Of a DNA stretch of 64,000 nucleotides, positions 63,438-64,000 are shown piece after piece. Location of the stretch: assembly GCA_009746045.1 (NCBI GenBank), contig RPFO01000448.1, forward strand, positions 1,034,565-1,098,564, written 5' to 3'. Each line of letters begins with the position of its first letter. The first letter of the stretch is position 1. The position numbers and the translations under genes were made by a program. The notes under the pieces were generated by a model that was not told the DNA's origin, did not search any database, and saw only the letters and a list, made by a program, of their open reading frames with translations. Source of the DNA: Mesostigma viride (Eukaryota; Streptophyta; Mesostigmatophyceae; Mesostigmatales; Mesostigmataceae).

Positions 63438-64000
63438 TCACGGACCAGGGTGGTGAGTTCAGGGGTGAGTTCCAGGAGTTGCTGGATGGATGTCTTATTG
63501 ATCACCGTCGCACTTCTCGGGAGCATCCTCAGGCCAATGGTTTGGCTGAGAGATTGGTGCAGACCGTCAAGCAGGCGCTGCGCAAGTGGAGCCTGCAGGT
63601 GCCGGAGTCGGCCAGGTGGGATCGCGAGTTGGCATGGATTGCCATGGGTTATCGCATGTCTCCCCAGGAGTCTCTCGCTACCTTCTCCCCGTATTTCCTT
63701 CTGTTCGGGCGTAATCCTCTTTTGCCTACGGAGGCACAGGTTGCGCACCCCGAACCCATGGCCTTCGACAACGCTCAGCAATTTTTGGTTGAGGTGCTGG
63801 CCAGGGCAGAGACTTTTAAGAAGGTCATGCCCATCGCGATGAACAACTTGTTCATTGCTCAGCACAGGGACTCCCTGCGTTACGCTCAGCGCCGGGGGGG
63901 CGCATACATGGCTCGCCAGCTGCGGTTTAGGCCAGGGCAGTATGTTTTCCTGCGCACTCAGCTGAAGCACACTTTGGATGTGGAGGCGGGGCCCACCATT
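63416..64000 (+). CDS. TE2 integrase catalytic core end and C-terminal part (runs off window)
   Basis: After a one-base step near 63413 the frame continues FGAPAEVVTDQGGEFRGEF (second Asp) and HPQANGLAERLVQTVKQAL (Glu), completing a DDE triad. The GYRMSPQESLATFSPYFLLF segment follows and then a C-terminal domain start (RFRPGQYVFLRT). It is open to 64000. A chromodomain, if present, is beyond the window. Confidence 0.9.

Larger units (their letters stand above)
56323..64000 (+). mobile_element. TE2: Ty3/Gypsy element encoding a DNA methyltransferase, truncated by window end
   Basis: Order on one strand: gag with CCHC knuckle, retropepsin, C5-cytosine methyltransferase, reverse transcriptase, RNase H, integrase. 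RT before integrase marks Ty3/Gypsy. The 5' LTR was not recognised and the 3' end is beyond 64000, so length and target duplication are unknown. Coding is GC-rich throughout, like the host exons and unlike TE1 pol. The reading frame steps back by one base at five places (about 59470, 60395, 60868, 61610, 63413). Retroelements with captured cytosine methyltransferases have been reported in dinoflagellates and a charophyte alga (de Mendoza and colleagues, 2018, as I recall). Confidence 0.93.

Noticed and set aside
1-64000. tRNA, rRNA or snRNA genes
   Set aside because: Scanned by eye for cloverleaf-like or conserved snRNA stretches and none was convincing; a covariance search would be needed to exclude them.

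Overview
This window is nuclear DNA of a eukaryote, most likely a green-lineage alga. Two host genes have GT-AG introns and GC-rich coding exons. GET3 has the CxxC-less form I associate with plants and green algae, and the transposable elements use several retroelement classes. A prasinophyte-type alga would fit, but species cannot be read from the sequence.

Layout. (1) 1-19278, + strand: the 3' three quarters of BRR2 (SNRNP200), the Ski2-like spliceosomal helicase. Twenty-two exons encode about 1588 C-terminal residues. Its introns hold many different tandem arrays, and at least five introns carry extra copies of the upstream exon end plus 5' splice site. (2) 19279-23114: convergent intergenic space with two 5'-truncated copies of an element encoding a restriction-like endonuclease domain, and one 3' end of another non-LTR family. 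(3) 23115-30040, - strand: a complete seven-exon GET3 (TRC40/ArsA-like) gene with a C-terminal coiled coil and a TA-flanked MITE in an intron. (4) 30348-31594: a second TA-flanked element with 26-bp perfect terminal inverted repeats. (5) 32716-53784: a Ty3/Gypsy chromovirus (TE1) with 572/569-bp LTRs, GGTGT target duplication and polypurine tract. It has an RNase H1-type hybrid-binding-domain ORF before gag and an extra GC-rich ORF after the chromodomain. Its pol is interrupted twice, by a 289-bp LINE/SINE-like insert (10-bp duplication) and by a 10,273-bp inverted-repeat DNA element (TAT duplication) placed inside integrase. (6) 53790-56196: mostly unexplained sequence. (7) 56323 to the window end: a second Ty3/Gypsy element (TE2) that encodes a C5-cytosine DNA methyltransferase between protease and reverse transcriptase. 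Its 3' end lies outside the window.

How the parts relate. The host genes act in pre-mRNA splicing and tail-anchored protein targeting and have no evident functional link. The rest is nested mobile DNA. TE1 landed recently (near-identical LTRs) and was then hit by at least two younger insertions, one of which was itself hit. The points that most deserve a second look are the methyltransferase-bearing retroelement, the extra ORFs of TE1, the satellite-armed 10-kb insertion and the repeated exon-end/splice-donor copies in BRR2. All calls come from reading the sequence by eye. No database search or alignment program was run.
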